From: DAOUBF01 sp034432795
Lineage (GTDB): Bacteria; Chloroflexota; Anaerolineae; DSLN01
Reading direction: 5' to 3'
NCBI GenBank assembly: GCA_034432795.1
Contig: DAOUBF010000014.1
Coordinates: 1-38,763, forward strand
DNA: 38,763 bases
A program made the translations under genes and the position numbers. The notes below the pieces were generated by a model. It was not told the origin of the DNA. It worked only from the letters and a program-made list of their open reading frames with translations, and did no database searches. Shown here in pieces: positions 6,498-14,782 of this stretch. The first letter of the stretch is position 1; every line of letters begins with the position of its first letter.

Positions 6498-7460
6498 TCA
6501 GGCAAACACAGACAGGATCAGGGGGGCAATCTGGGTCAGATCAAAGGGGGTGGATGAAGGATGGAGGACGGAAGACGGAAGACGGGAAGCCCCGGCCCCC
6601 CGTGCTCCGTCCCCTGTCTTCCATCCCTCCCCCACCAGGATCGTGGGCACGGGATTGCGCGTATGGTGCCGGTGGGAGAGGTCCTCCAGGTTGCCGTGAT
6701 CGCTGGTGATGATGAGGAGATCATGGGCATCATCCCAGGCATCCAGCAGGCCACCGAGGACCGCGTCAAATTGCTCCAGTGCAGCCACCGCCTCCTCCAT
6801 CGTGCCGCGATGGCCGAGGACATCGGGCGGCCAGTGCTCAAAGAAGCTGAAGTCGTAGGCGCGGGCCAGTTGGGCCAGGCGTTGCCCCGCCTGGAAGGGT
6901 GTGAGCACGGGCACATCCGCATACCCCAGGCGGTCGCGCCAGCCAGCGGCGGTGAAATCCGCCGGGAGCGCCCGCCCGGCGTACAGGTCTTCGGCAGTGA
7001 ACAGGGGCAACCCGGCGGCAGTGGCGGCCAGAGGCACAGCGGAGAGCAGTCGCCGCCCCCCTTCCAGGGCAGCGAAGTAGCGCTGAGGGTACGCGTCCAG
7101 GAGGGCAGCGGTGCGGCCCGCCGCCACTGCCCTATGGAACAGCGACTCGCGCTCCAGGAGTGGGCGCAGCCGCCCATCCGGCTTGGGACCCCAATGCTCG
7201 CCCAACAGCGCCGCCGCATTGACACCCGTCAGGATGGCCGCCTGGCCGGTGGCGCTCTGGGGCCGGCCCGGAACGCCCAGGGTGGCGTCGGTGGGGATGA
7301 ACAGCGCCCGCTCTGTCTGCAGCGGCGGCGTGTCCCGAAGCAGGCGCCGCCCCCCCAGCAGGCCGGTCAGAACGGGCATCTCCGCCCGCGCAAACGGGTT
7401 CGTGTCCGGGTCGCCCTCCCCCAGCCCAACGCCATCCAGGAACAGCAACAGCACAGACAT
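6498..7460 (-). CDS. Phosphomutase-like metalloenzyme of the alkaline phosphatase superfamily
   Basis: About 320 residues with the two-metal site of the phosphopentomutase / cofactor-independent phosphoglycerate mutase superfamily. The N-terminal LLLFLDGVGLGE carries the first metal Asp, PQSATGQAAILTG carries the candidate Ser/Thr nucleophile, and the C-terminal IITSDHGNLED...HHTRNPVPTIL carries the Asp-His and His ligands. It is shorter than true iPGM (about 510), so the large inserted domain is missing, and the substrate is unknown. Between VPTILVGEGW and STPFDLTQIAPLIL is an odd stretch of about 27 residues encoded by an inverted period-7 repeat (6551-6632) that has expanded the reading frame. 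The start ATG overlaps the methyltransferase stop (TGATG). Confidence 0.82.
   Translation of the reverse strand: MSVLLLFLDGVGLGEGDPDTNPFARAEMPVLTGLLGGRRLLRDTPPLQTERALFIPTDATLGVPGRPQSATGQAAILTGVNAAALLGEHWGPKPDGRLRPLLERESLFHRAVAAGRTAALLDAYPQRYFAALEGGRRLLSAVPLAATAAGLPLFTAEDLYAGRALPADFTAAGWRDRLGYADVPVLTPFQAGQRLAQLARAYDFSFFEHWPPDVLGHRGTMEEAVAALEQFDAVLGGLLDAWDDAHDLLIITSDHGNLEDLSHRHHTRNPVPTILVGEGWKTGDGARGAGASRLPSSVLHPSSTPFDLTQIAPLILSVFA
6551..6632. repeat. Inverted pair of period-7 arrays inside a gene
   Basis: Units such as AGGACGG, AAGACGG, AAGACGG run rightward from 6551 to about 6590, and reverse-complement units (CCGTGCT, CCGTCCC, CTGTCTT, CCATCCC) run from 6602 to 6632. Together they form a hairpin-capable element in frame in the 3' part of the metalloenzyme gene. 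Confidence 0.8.
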
Positions 7461-8044
7461 CAGGCAGTCCGCTCAAAACAGTACCAGCCCGATGGGGCGC
7501 CACGTTCACTTCCCTGGCGTTCCCAGCGCAGCCGGAAACCCTCCCCCAGGCTCTCCCGCACCTGCTCCGAGGTCAGCCCTACCATGCGCTTCCCCATCGG
7601 CCTCGGCCCGAAGGCGTAGAGCAGATACAGGCCGCCGAGGCGCAACAGGCGGCGCAGCCCGGCGACGTAGCGAGCGCGCTCCTCTGGCCCGAAGTTATGC
7701 AGGCAGCCGATGTCCAGGCAAAAGTCAAACGGCTGGCGCAGGGCCGGATCGGGATGCTGCTCCAGGGCCAGGACGCTGGCCCGGATAAAGCGTGCCCGGA
7801 CGCCGGTGGCTTTGGCTTTGCGCCGCGCCCGCCAGAGCGCCAGCCAGGCCACATCCACCCCCACCGCCTCAAACCCGTGTTGCGCCAGATAGATGACGTT
7901 CGTGCCCGTGCCACAGCCCAGGTCAAGCGCCCGCCCCGGCGGTAAAGCCCCGCCCTCCACCAGTTCCACCAACTCCGGCGGCGTGATGCCGGTGTCCCAA
8001 GGCGCATGGAAGAGATAAGCCAGGTCCCACTTGCTCAACGTCAA
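7460..8044 (-). CDS. Class I SAM-dependent methyltransferase
   Basis: A small soluble methyltransferase of about 195 residues. Motif I is RALDLGCGTGTNVIYLAQHG, followed by the acidic end of strand 2 in AVGVDVAWLAL, then FDFCLDIGCLHNF at motif IV and LLRLGGLYLLYAFG at motif VI. It resembles thiopurine/tellurite-type or UbiE-like methyltransferases, but the substrate is not evident. The frame is open to GTG 8110, but that would overlap 69 bases of the upstream coding sequence. TTG 8044, which overlaps the stop of the M23 gene, is the most economical start (TTG 8038 is an alternative). It sits in a tightly overlapping series with the M23 protein upstream and the metalloenzyme downstream. Confidence 0.85.
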   Translation of the reverse strand: MTLSKWDLAYLFHAPWDTGITPPELVELVEGGALPPGRALDLGCGTGTNVIYLAQHGFEAVGVDVAWLALWRARRKAKATGVRARFIRASVLALEQHPDPALRQPFDFCLDIGCLHNFGPEERARYVAGLRRLLRLGGLYLLYAFGPRPMGKRMVGLTSEQVRESLGEGFRLRWERQGSERGAPSGWYCFERTA

Positions 8045-10020
8045 TCCTGCGAAGCCACAGCGGGCACGAGATAGCCGTAAAGCCAGCGGGCCGGGAAGCG
8101 GAACACCCAACCGTTGGAGATGGCCACGTCAAGCGTGCCGGTCTGGGCCTGGAAGGCGGCGGCATCGGCGCGGCCATCGCCGTTGAAATCGGCGGCGAAC
8201 TGATCGCTCATGCCCACGCCCAACCGGGTCAGCCACTGTGTGGGCGGCAGCAGGCGGCGGCCATCGGAGAGCGCCACCCACCAATCCCCATAGTAGCCCG
8301 CGAAGGTGGCTGCATCGGCCCGGCCATCGCCGTTGAAATCGCCCACAAGCTGGGCCGAGGAGCCATTGCCGAACTGCGTGATCCAGCGCGTTGGGGGCGC
8401 GAAGCGCGTGCCCTCAGAGAGAGCCACCTCCCAATCGCCGCTCTCGGCGGAATAGGCCACCAGGTCAGCCCGGCCATCCCCATTCATATCGGCAGCGAAC
8501 CAGCGGCTCCGATCGCCCTCACTCCCGACCTCTCTCCTGCGCTGCAGAAGAGGGGAATCAGGAGCAAAAGCAGGCGGGTCAAAGTGCGTCTCGGTGGAGG
8601 GGGCTATCGCCCAGGTGCCATCTGGCTGTGGCAGGGCCAGGTCCGCCCGCCGGTCGCCGTTGAAATCGCCCACCAGCGGCGGGCCGGCGCGCCCGGCGTC
8701 GGGGTCCGCCAGCCACAGCGTGTAGCCTGTGAAGCCCTGTCCGGTGGAACGGGCTACGAAGGCCGTCCCGCTCCCCACGTAGAACAGCCCCACGTCTGTG
8801 CGGCCATCGCCATCAAAGTCACCCGCCAGCGATGCCGACCTCTCCCCCGGCCCCTCCCCTGAAAGGGGAGGGGAGCCAGGAAGGCCGCCGAGCCAGCCGC
8901 GATAGGCGCTCAGCCCCTCCCCCGCCGAGGCCGCCACGTACCAGGAGTTGGACGCTTCCATGAAGACGGCCAGGTCGGCGCGGCCATCGCCGTTGAAGTC
9001 ACCTGTGACCGGTCGGCCATAGGGCGCGGCCAGCGAGCGCAGCGCCAGCACGTTCGTGGAGGTGTAGACCTGCCAGGAAAGGATGTCATCGGCGACCTCC
9101 ACGAAGCGTGGGCGGATGCGGGCGTCCTGGCGGCGCACCTCAAAGTGCAAATGCGGGCCGCAGCCCTCGCCGACCAGGCTACAGGTATAGCCCACTGCGC
9201 CGCTCAGCGCGATCAGTGTCCCGCGCTCCACAAAACTGCCCTCGCGCAGGTCGGGCGGAACGCTGTTTGTGGCGATGTGCAGATAATAGGACCTCTCGCC
9301 GTCGCCATGATCAATCACGACATAGTTGTTGTACAGGGCGAACAGGGGGCTACAGCCACACAGGTCATTCCCCTGCACGATCTGCTCAATCCTGCCGCTA
9401 CGGGCGGCCAGGACGGGGGTGCCGGTGGGCATGGAGAAATCAATGGCGTTGTCGTGGGCCACGCCAGCCCGGACGGTGAGCGCGCCGGTCCCGGCAAGAT
9501 AAGGCAGGGCATATTCGCCCTGCGAGGGATCGGCGGGGGCCGCTGGATGGGCGGTGACCGCTTTCATTGTTTGGGGCAGAAGATCACGGGGGATGGCGTT
9601 GAGCCATTCAATATAGTACAGCGTCTCAGGGAAGGCGATCGCCCAGGTTCCACCGGCACGATAGGCCAGCGCCAGTTCGTCCTGGCTGGCTCCACGCGCG
9701 TCCAGCGTCCGCAGGGCGATCAGCGCCCATTCGCCCCGTCCCCAGGCGCGGGCCACGCACATCGTCGCAGCGGGTTGGGGGAGCGCGGCATTCTGCTGGC
9801 GGGCGGCCAGCGCCGGGCCAAGCGCGTTCATCAGGGTGAACAGATCAGAGGCAGGCAATTCGGGCAGGCCGTCGTTGGGGGGAACAAGTGTGCCGCAGAA
9901 ATTGGGGAGCGCGGCCATCAGGCGGGCCGATGTCGGTCGGACAATGCCCAAAAGAAAAGCCAGGCCCAAGAGAAGCGCCCCCTGGGCTGCCAGGACCACC
10001 TTCGCACGTATCAACCGCAA
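8041..10020 (-). CDS. Exported M23 metallopeptidase with six FG-GAP/VCBS repeats
   Basis: An exported cell-wall-type endopeptidase fused to a calcium-binding beta-propeller-like region. Residues 1-33 form a hydrophobic signal or anchor. The M23 zinc ligands are in HDNAID (H189, D194) and HLHFEV (H290 and/or H292), with NNYVVIDHGDGERSYYLH between. Six repeats with the D-F/M-N-G-D-x-R-A-D loop start near residues 341, 401, 452, 511, 561 and 611. Two repeats are interrupted by extra residues encoded by G/C palindromes: GSPPLSGEGPGER near 382-394 and QRRREVGSEGDRS near 493-505. The other repeats lack these inserts. The start is TTG 10020, with nearby TTG/GTG alternatives and no strong ribosome site. 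First gene after a good promoter. Confidence 0.88.
   Translation of the reverse strand: MRLIRAKVVLAAQGALLLGLAFLLGIVRPTSARLMAALPNFCGTLVPPNDGLPELPASDLFTLMNALGPALAARQQNAALPQPAATMCVARAWGRGEWALIALRTLDARGASQDELALAYRAGGTWAIAFPETLYYIEWLNAIPRDLLPQTMKAVTAHPAAPADPSQGEYALPYLAGTGALTVRAGVAHDNAIDFSMPTGTPVLAARSGRIEQIVQGNDLCGCSPLFALYNNYVVIDHGDGERSYYLHIATNSVPPDLREGSFVERGTLIALSGAVGYTCSLVGEGCGPHLHFEVRRQDARIRPRFVEVADDILSWQVYTSTNVLALRSLAAPYGRPVTGDFNGDGRADLAVFMEASNSWYVAASAGEGLSAYRGWLGGLPGSPPLSGEGPGERSASLAGDFDGDGRTDVGLFYVGSGTAFVARSTGQGFTGYTLWLADPDAGRAGPPLVGDFNGDRRADLALPQPDGTWAIAPSTETHFDPPAFAPDSPLLQRRREVGSEGDRSRWFAADMNGDGRADLVAYSAESGDWEVALSEGTRFAPPTRWITQFGNGSSAQLVGDFNGDGRADAATFAGYYGDWWVALSDGRRLLPPTQWLTRLGVGMSDQFAADFNGDGRADAAAFQAQTGTLDVAISNGWVFRFPARWLYGYLVPAVASQD
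8513..8560. repeat. G/C palindrome relic inside the M23/FG-GAP gene
   Basis: A CCCTCACTCCCGACCTCTCTCC block, a CTGCGCTGCAG centre and an AGAGGGGAATCAGG block resemble a decayed G/C palindrome. It encodes about 13 residues absent from the sibling FG-GAP repeats. Weaker than the copy at 8840-8880. Confidence 0.5.
8840..8880. repeat. G/C palindrome in frame inside the M23/FG-GAP gene
   Basis: Perfect 10-base arms CCCCTCCCCT (8851-8860) and AGGGGAGGGG (8864-8873) around GAA, preceded by CCTCTCCCCCGG. Encodes part of the insert between two FG-GAP repeats. Confidence 0.8.
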
Positions 10021-10067
10021 ACCACCCCCACTGCTCGCCTCTGTGATCGCCTCAATTCCCCTGATTC

Positions 10068-10105
10068 CCTCCCCTTGGGAGGAGAAGGGAAGGAAGCGCC
10101 AAGGA
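10068..10105. repeat. Short imperfect G/C palindrome
   Basis: TTCCCTCCCC followed by GGGAGGAGAAGGGAA forms an imperfect hairpin in the leader of the M23 gene. The gap 10021-10295 otherwise holds the promoter at 10112-10139 and the larger repeat at 10201-10278. Confidence 0.45.
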
Positions 10106-10111
10106 CTCCCA

Positions 10112-10139
10112 ATTATAGCGAAAGCGGATCAGGCGGCAA
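10112..10139 (-). promoter_or_regulatory. Candidate promoter for the M23/methyltransferase/metalloenzyme operon
   Basis: TTGCCG (10139-10134), a 16-base spacer and a perfect TATAAT (10117-10112) on the minus strand, giving a leader of about 85 bases. Confidence 0.55.
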
Positions 10140-10200
10140 GCCCCAGGCGCTTCACGGGTGCATGTCGGATTTGGGGCAGGCGGCCCGGCTGGTTGCCCCT

Positions 10201-10278
10201 ACCCCAACCCTCCCCCACAGAGGGAGGAGGGGGCAGCTTTCCTTCCCCTGAATGGGGGAGGGGCAGGGAGGGGGTGAT
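10201..10278. repeat. G/C palindromic dispersed repeat, copy 2
   Basis: Begins ACCCCAACCCTCCCCCACAG and ends GGCAGGGAGGGGGTGAT, matching the element at 2612-2693 in order and orientation. Inner arms CTTCCCCT and GGGGGAGGGG can pair. It lies directly after the end of the FAD/Fe-S gene. Confidence 0.7.
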
Positions 10279-10295
10279 AGGGTATGATTGGCATT

Positions 10296-13220
10296 TTACT
10301 CCTCAGCCAGTTCCACAGCACGCTGCGCCCCGGCCTGCAGCAAGGCTTCGGCGATGCTCAGCGCCCGTCGCCCGGTGGCGTGGGCGATTTGCTGGCGGCA
10401 GGAGATGCCAGGGGCAACGATAACCGTCTCCCTGCTCGCCGCCTCCACCGCCGGGAACAGGCGGTCCGCGCCGATAGCCAGCGAAAGATCGTAGTGCTCC
10501 GCCTCAAAGCCGAAGGCCCCTGCCATGCCACAGCAGCCCGCATCCACTTCATCCACCGTGTACCCGGCCAGCACCAGCGCGGCCCGCGCCGGGGCGCTGC
10601 CGATGAGCGCCTTCTCGTGACAGTGGGTGTGCAGCAGCGCCTGCTGCCCGTGCTCGGCAAAGGCCAGCTTCAATCGGCCCGCCAGGTGCTCCTGAACAGT
10701 GAACTCTTCCAACGTGTAACTGCGTTCAGCCAGGGCCTGCACCTCCGGCCCATCCAGCAAGTCTGGGTATTCATCGCGGAAGCTCAGGATACAACTCGGC
10801 TCGCAACCGACAATGGGGATGCCGCGCTCAGCGTAAGGCGCCAGCGCCGCCACGTTGGCGGCGGCCACCCGGCGCGCCTCGTCCAGCAGCCCCTTAGAGA
10901 TCATCGGCCTGCCGCAGCACGGGTGCTCCACCACCAGCACTTCATATCCCGCCGCCTCCAACACCGCCACCGCCGCCTCGCCCACCTCCGGGACGTTGTA
11001 GCGCATGAAGGTATCGTCGTACAAGACAACTTTCCGCCCTCCGTCCTCCGTCCTCCGTCGCGCACGATAGCGTGCGGTAAAGGTAGGGCGGGCGAAGGGG
11101 GGCAGCGGGCGGCGCGCCTCCACGCCGAGAAAGCGGTGCAGCGCCCAGCGGGCCGGGCGGCTGCGCACCACCCAGTTGGATAGCGGCGCGAAGGCGCTGC
11201 CGATACGGTTGAGCCTGGCGATATGGGCAAAGGCGCGGTCGCGCAGCGGCGTGCCATGCGCGGCGTGATAGGCCGCCAGGAACTCGGCCTTGAGCTTCGC
11301 CATGTCCACATTAGAGGGACATTCCGCCTTGCACGCCTTGCACGCCAGGCACAGGTCCAGGACCTGATACATCTGCTGGCTGGTGAGCGCCCCTGGCGGC
11401 AGCACGCCATAGATGGCCGCCCGCAGCGCGTTAGCCCGCCCTCGCGTGGTGTGCGCCTCCTCGCGTGTCGCCATGTACGAAGGGCACATGCTCCCGCTGC
11501 CCAGCTTGAGGCAGGCGCCGTTGCCATTGCACAGCTCAATCGCCCGCACGAACCCGCCCTCGGCCGTGAAGCGAAAGTGCGTCGCGCCTGGCCCGGCCCG
11601 CTCCACCGCTGGCGCCGGGCCGGGCAGGTCAAGCGGCCCAGCCTGTGTGCGCAAATGGGCCTCCATCGGCGGCGCATCCACTTTCTTGCCGGGGTTGAGC
11701 AGGCCCTGGGGGTCAAAGGCTGCCTTGAGCTGGCGAAAGGCCTGATACAGGGTCGGGCCGAACAGCTTCTCATTATAGCAGGAACGCGCCAGCCCATCGC
11801 CGTGCTCGCCGCTCATCGCCCCGCCGAAACTGAGCACCAGATCACTGACCGCCTGGCTGATCGCCCGCATCCGGGCCACATCCTCAGGCCGTTTCAGGTC
11901 AAGCACGGGGCGGATGTGCAGGCAGCCGACGCTGGCATGGCCATAGTACGCCGCCGTCGTGCCGTGCTCACGCACAATCGCGTCAAAGGCGCGAATGTAG
12001 TCCGGCAGGCGTTCCGGCGCCACCGCCGTATCTTCCACAAAGGAGACCGGCTTGCGGTCGCCTTTCATCCCCAGGAGCAGCCCCAGCCCGGCCTTGCGCA
12101 CCGCCCAGACGTTCGCCTGCGCTGCCGGGTCACGCAGACGAACGCATGGCCAGCGCAGGCGGGCCTCCAATGCCTCCGCCCGCGCAGCCAGATCGGCCTC
12201 GGCCTCGCCGCTGAACTCCACGATAAGCACCGCCGCCGGGTCGCCCTGGATGAATCCGGCCCGCCGCGCCGTCCCCAGGTTCCCCAGCGCCAGGCGCAGG
12301 ATGGCGCGATCCAGCAACTCAATCGCCGAGAGCGCAGGATCGGCCATGGCCAGGATGGCGGGGACAGCCTCCAGTGCCGCAAATAGATCGTCAAAATGGA
12401 AGATGTCCAGCAGCGTGTATTTCGGGCGCGGCACCAGGTTCAGCTTGGCTTCGGTGATCACCGCCAGCGTGCCCTCCGAGCCGACGATGAGCTTCGCCAG
12501 GTTCCAGGGCCGCTCGCCTGTGAACGCGTCCAGGTTGTAGCCGCCCACGCGCCGCATGATCCGGGGGTAACGGGCGTGAATCTCGTCGGCGTGGGCCTCC
12601 ACCAGCGCTTTGACCGTGCGGTAAATCTGGCCCTCGCGCCCCGGCGCCCGCAGTTTGGCTGCCAGGCCATTGGCGTCCAGCGGGCCGAAAGTGACCTCTG
12701 TGCCATCCGCCAGCAGCGCCCGCACCTCCAGGACATGGTCCACCGTCTTGCCGTACACCAATGAGCGTGCGCCGCAGGCGTTATTGCCGATCATGCCGCC
12801 GATCACGCAGCGGTTGGCTGTGGCGGGATCGGGCGCGAACATCAGGCCGTAGGCCCGAAGCGCCGCGTTGAGCGCGTCCAGCACGACGCCCGGCTGGACG
12901 CGGGCCCAGTGCTCCTCGGCGTTGATCTCCAGGACCTGCGTCAGCCGCCTGGACATATCTATGTGCACGGCCTGGCCCACGGCCTGCCCCGCCAGGCTGG
13001 TGCCGGCGCCGCGCGGCAACAGGGGGATGCCATGCCGCGCCGCGACCTCCACCGTCGCCCGCACATCGTCCACGTGGTTGGGAATGACCACGCCCATCGG
13101 CGCGATCTGGTAGATGCTGGCGTCGGTGCTATAGAGCACGCGGGTCAGCGCGTCAAAGCGTACATCACCCGCGACGCGAGCGCGAAGCTCATGTTCCAGG
13201 TCATCCATTTCGCCGCTCAC
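10296..13220 (-). CDS. FAD-linked D-2-hydroxyacid dehydrogenase fused to Fe-S/CCG domains (GlcD-GlcF / YdiJ-like)
   Basis: A 974-residue flavoprotein-iron-sulfur fusion that should oxidise a D-2-hydroxyacid (D-lactate, glycolate or D-2-hydroxyglutarate) and pass electrons to the membrane quinone or cytochrome pool. The FAD site includes PRGAGTSLAGQAVG (69-82), GGMIGNNACGARS (141-153) and GSEGTLAVITEA (247-258). The FAD-oxidase C domain has GHASVGCLHIRP and SGEHGDGLAR near 470. Fe-S ligands are CNGNGAC plus C579 and the ferredoxin cluster CLACKACKAEC (624-634). The CCG domain has HPCCGRP (767), GCEPSC (806-811) and DAGCCGMAG (894-902). A period-7 repeat encodes RRRTEDGGRK (721-730) between the Fe-S and CCG parts. 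Start is GTG 13220; ATG 13208 is an alternative. The exact substrate is open. Confidence 0.92.
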   Translation of the reverse strand: MSGEMDDLEHELRARVAGDVRFDALTRVLYSTDASIYQIAPMGVVIPNHVDDVRATVEVAARHGIPLLPRGAGTSLAGQAVGQAVHIDMSRRLTQVLEINAEEHWARVQPGVVLDALNAALRAYGLMFAPDPATANRCVIGGMIGNNACGARSLVYGKTVDHVLEVRALLADGTEVTFGPLDANGLAAKLRAPGREGQIYRTVKALVEAHADEIHARYPRIMRRVGGYNLDAFTGERPWNLAKLIVGSEGTLAVITEAKLNLVPRPKYTLLDIFHFDDLFAALEAVPAILAMADPALSAIELLDRAILRLALGNLGTARRAGFIQGDPAAVLIVEFSGEAEADLAARAEALEARLRWPCVRLRDPAAQANVWAVRKAGLGLLLGMKGDRKPVSFVEDTAVAPERLPDYIRAFDAIVREHGTTAAYYGHASVGCLHIRPVLDLKRPEDVARMRAISQAVSDLVLSFGGAMSGEHGDGLARSCYNEKLFGPTLYQAFRQLKAAFDPQGLLNPGKKVDAPPMEAHLRTQAGPLDLPGPAPAVERAGPGATHFRFTAEGGFVRAIELCNGNGACLKLGSGSMCPSYMATREEAHTTRGRANALRAAIYGVLPPGALTSQQMYQVLDLCLACKACKAECPSNVDMAKLKAEFLAAYHAAHGTPLRDRAFAHIARLNRIGSAFAPLSNWVVRSRPARWALHRFLGVEARRPLPPFARPTFTARYRARRRTEDGGRKVVLYDDTFMRYNVPEVGEAAVAVLEAAGYEVLVVEHPCCGRPMISKGLLDEARRVAAANVAALAPYAERGIPIVGCEPSCILSFRDEYPDLLDGPEVQALAERSYTLEEFTVQEHLAGRLKLAFAEHGQQALLHTHCHEKALIGSAPARAALVLAGYTVDEVDAGCCGMAGAFGFEAEHYDLSLAIGADRLFPAVEAASRETVIVAPGISCRQQIAHATGRRALSIAEALLQAGAQRAVELAEE
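11034..11060. repeat. Period-7 array inside the FAD/Fe-S gene
   Basis: Four 7-base units CCGCCCT, CCGTCCT, CCGTCCT, CCGTCGC on the plus strand. In the gene's frame they encode most of RRRTEDGGRK, at the linker between the ferredoxin-like and CCG domains. Confidence 0.8.
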
Positions 13221-13235
13221 CGCGATCTATGCTAT

Positions 13236-13325
13236 ACTTTACCCCCTCCCTGCCCCTCCCCCTGGACGGGGGAGGGTAGACCCTCCTCCCAACCGGGCTG
13301 AAGCCCGGTACTGGGTGGGGGAGAG
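13236..13325. repeat. G/C palindromes between divergent genes
   Basis: Two adjacent hairpins lie between the FAD/Fe-S gene and the M20 gene: CCTCCCCC-TGGAC-GGGGGAGG, and ACCGGGCT-GA-AGCCCGGT. The left part is an inverse copy of the 2612/10201 element. Both leaders would include it. Confidence 0.65.
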
Positions 13326-13383
13326 CTGGAGTGGGGGCCAAAAATCTCTATTGCATACGACCTTATCTTCCTAAGGAGGTGTC

Positions 13384-14760
13384 ATGACGCTACAATCTGC
13401 GCTGGCCTATGCTTATGAGCATCAAGACCGGTTCCTGGAGGAACTCAAAGCCCTGCTGCGTATCCCTTCTATCAGCACCCTGCCTGACCACGCCGACGAC
13501 ATCCGGCGGGCGGCGGAGTGGCTGGCCGACCATATGCGCACCATCGGCCTGGAGCACGTCCGCGTGGACCCCACCGCCGGTCACCCGGTCGTCGTCGCCG
13601 ACTGGCTGCACGCGCCCGGTCGCCCGACCGTGCTGATCTATGGCCATTATGACGTCCAGCCGATTGACCCCCTGGACCTATGGATCAGCGACCCCTTTGA
13701 TCCACAGGTGCGCGACGGCAACCTCTACGCACGCGGCGCCTCCGACGACAAAGGCCCGTTCTTCGCTCATCTCAAGGCCCTTGAAGCCTATCTACGCGCC
13801 GCAGGCACGCTCCCCCTCAATGTGAAGGTCCTGTGCGAAGGCGAGGAGGAGATCGGCAGCGCCCACCTGGACGCCTATGTTTATACGCACGCCGCCGACC
13901 TGGCCGCCGATGTCGTCCTCATCTCCGACACAACCATCCTTGGCCCCAATCAGCCCTCCATCGTCTATGGCCTGCGCGGCCTGTGCTATATGGAGGTGGA
14001 GGTCACCGGCCCCGACCACGATTTGCACTCCGGCCAGTACGGCGGCGCGGTGCACAACCCCCTCCAGGCACTCTGCGAGATGATCGCCGCGCTCCACGAT
14101 GCGCAGGGGCGGGTGACCATCCCCGGATTCTACGACAAGGTGCGTCCTCTGTCCAATGAGGAGCGGGCCGAGATCGCCCGGCTGCCCTTTGATGAGGAGC
14201 GCCTGAAGCGGGAGACAGGCGTCCCCAAAGGCTGGGGCGAGGCCGGCTACACCATTGCCGAGCGCATCGGCGCCCGGCCTACCCTGGAGGTCAATGGCGT
14301 GATCGGCGGCTGGACCGGCCCCGGCTCCAAGACCGTGATCCCCGCACGGGCCTTGGCCAAAATCTCTATGCGCCTGGTCGCCGACCAGGACCCCGACGAG
14401 ATTGACCGGCTGTTTCGGGAACACATCCAGCGTATTGCGCCGGACACGGTTCGGGTGGAGGTGCGCAGCCTGGCGCACGGCGCGCCCGCGCTGGTGGACC
14501 GCCATCACCCGGCGATGGAGACGGCAGCGCGGGCGTATGAGGCTGGCTTTGGTGCCCGCCCGGTGTTCACCCGCGAGGGCGGTTCCATCCCCATTGTGGC
14601 CACTTTTCAGAAGGCGCTCGGTGCCCCCAGCGTCCTCATGGGCCTGGGCCTGCCCGACGACCGCTTCCACAGCCCCAATGAGAAGTTTGCCCTGGCGAAC
14701 TTCTACCGGGGCATCGCCACGATCATTCACTTCCACAGCCTGCTGGCCGAGGGGGGATAA
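13384..14760 (+). CDS. M20-family dipeptidase/peptidase
   Basis: A soluble di-zinc aminoacyl peptidase of the M20 family, 458 residues, similar to cytosolic non-specific dipeptidases. First zinc ligand is in IYGHYDVQP, the bridging Asp in ARGASDDKGP, the catalytic Glu and a metal Glu in CEGEEEIGS, a further Asp in LISDTT, and the C-terminal His in DRFHSPNE. The dimerisation/lid domain lies between GLCYMEVEVTGPDHDLHSG and GGWTGPGSKTVIP. ATG 13384 follows a near-perfect ribosome site AAGGAGGTG at 4-5 bases. Together with the peptide importer encoded on the opposite strand it would complete uptake and hydrolysis of short peptides; that link is inferred from function, not from a shared operon. 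Confidence 0.93.
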   Translation: MTLQSALAYAYEHQDRFLEELKALLRIPSISTLPDHADDIRRAAEWLADHMRTIGLEHVRVDPTAGHPVVVADWLHAPGRPTVLIYGHYDVQPIDPLDLWISDPFDPQVRDGNLYARGASDDKGPFFAHLKALEAYLRAAGTLPLNVKVLCEGEEEIGSAHLDAYVYTHAADLAADVVLISDTTILGPNQPSIVYGLRGLCYMEVEVTGPDHDLHSGQYGGAVHNPLQALCEMIAALHDAQGRVTIPGFYDKVRPLSNEERAEIARLPFDEERLKRETGVPKGWGEAGYTIAERIGARPTLEVNGVIGGWTGPGSKTVIPARALAKISMRLVADQDPDEIDRLFREHIQRIAPDTVRVEVRSLAHGAPALVDRHHPAMETAARAYEAGFGARPVFTREGGSIPIVATFQKALGAPSVLMGLGLPDDRFHSPNEKFALANFYRGIATIIHFHSLLAEGG

Positions 14761-14782
14761 GGCTTCAGGTGTTCACAGATAC

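Noticed and set aside
8041..8110. GTG 8110 as the methyltransferase start
   Set aside because: It would overlap the conserved last FG-GAP unit of the M23 gene by 69 bases; a TTG at the stop codon gives the normal N-terminus for the fold.
11223..12386. Plus-strand open frame of 387 codons opposite the FAD/Fe-S gene
   Set aside because: Shadow frame with no domain; the minus strand carries conserved FAD and Fe-S motifs throughout.
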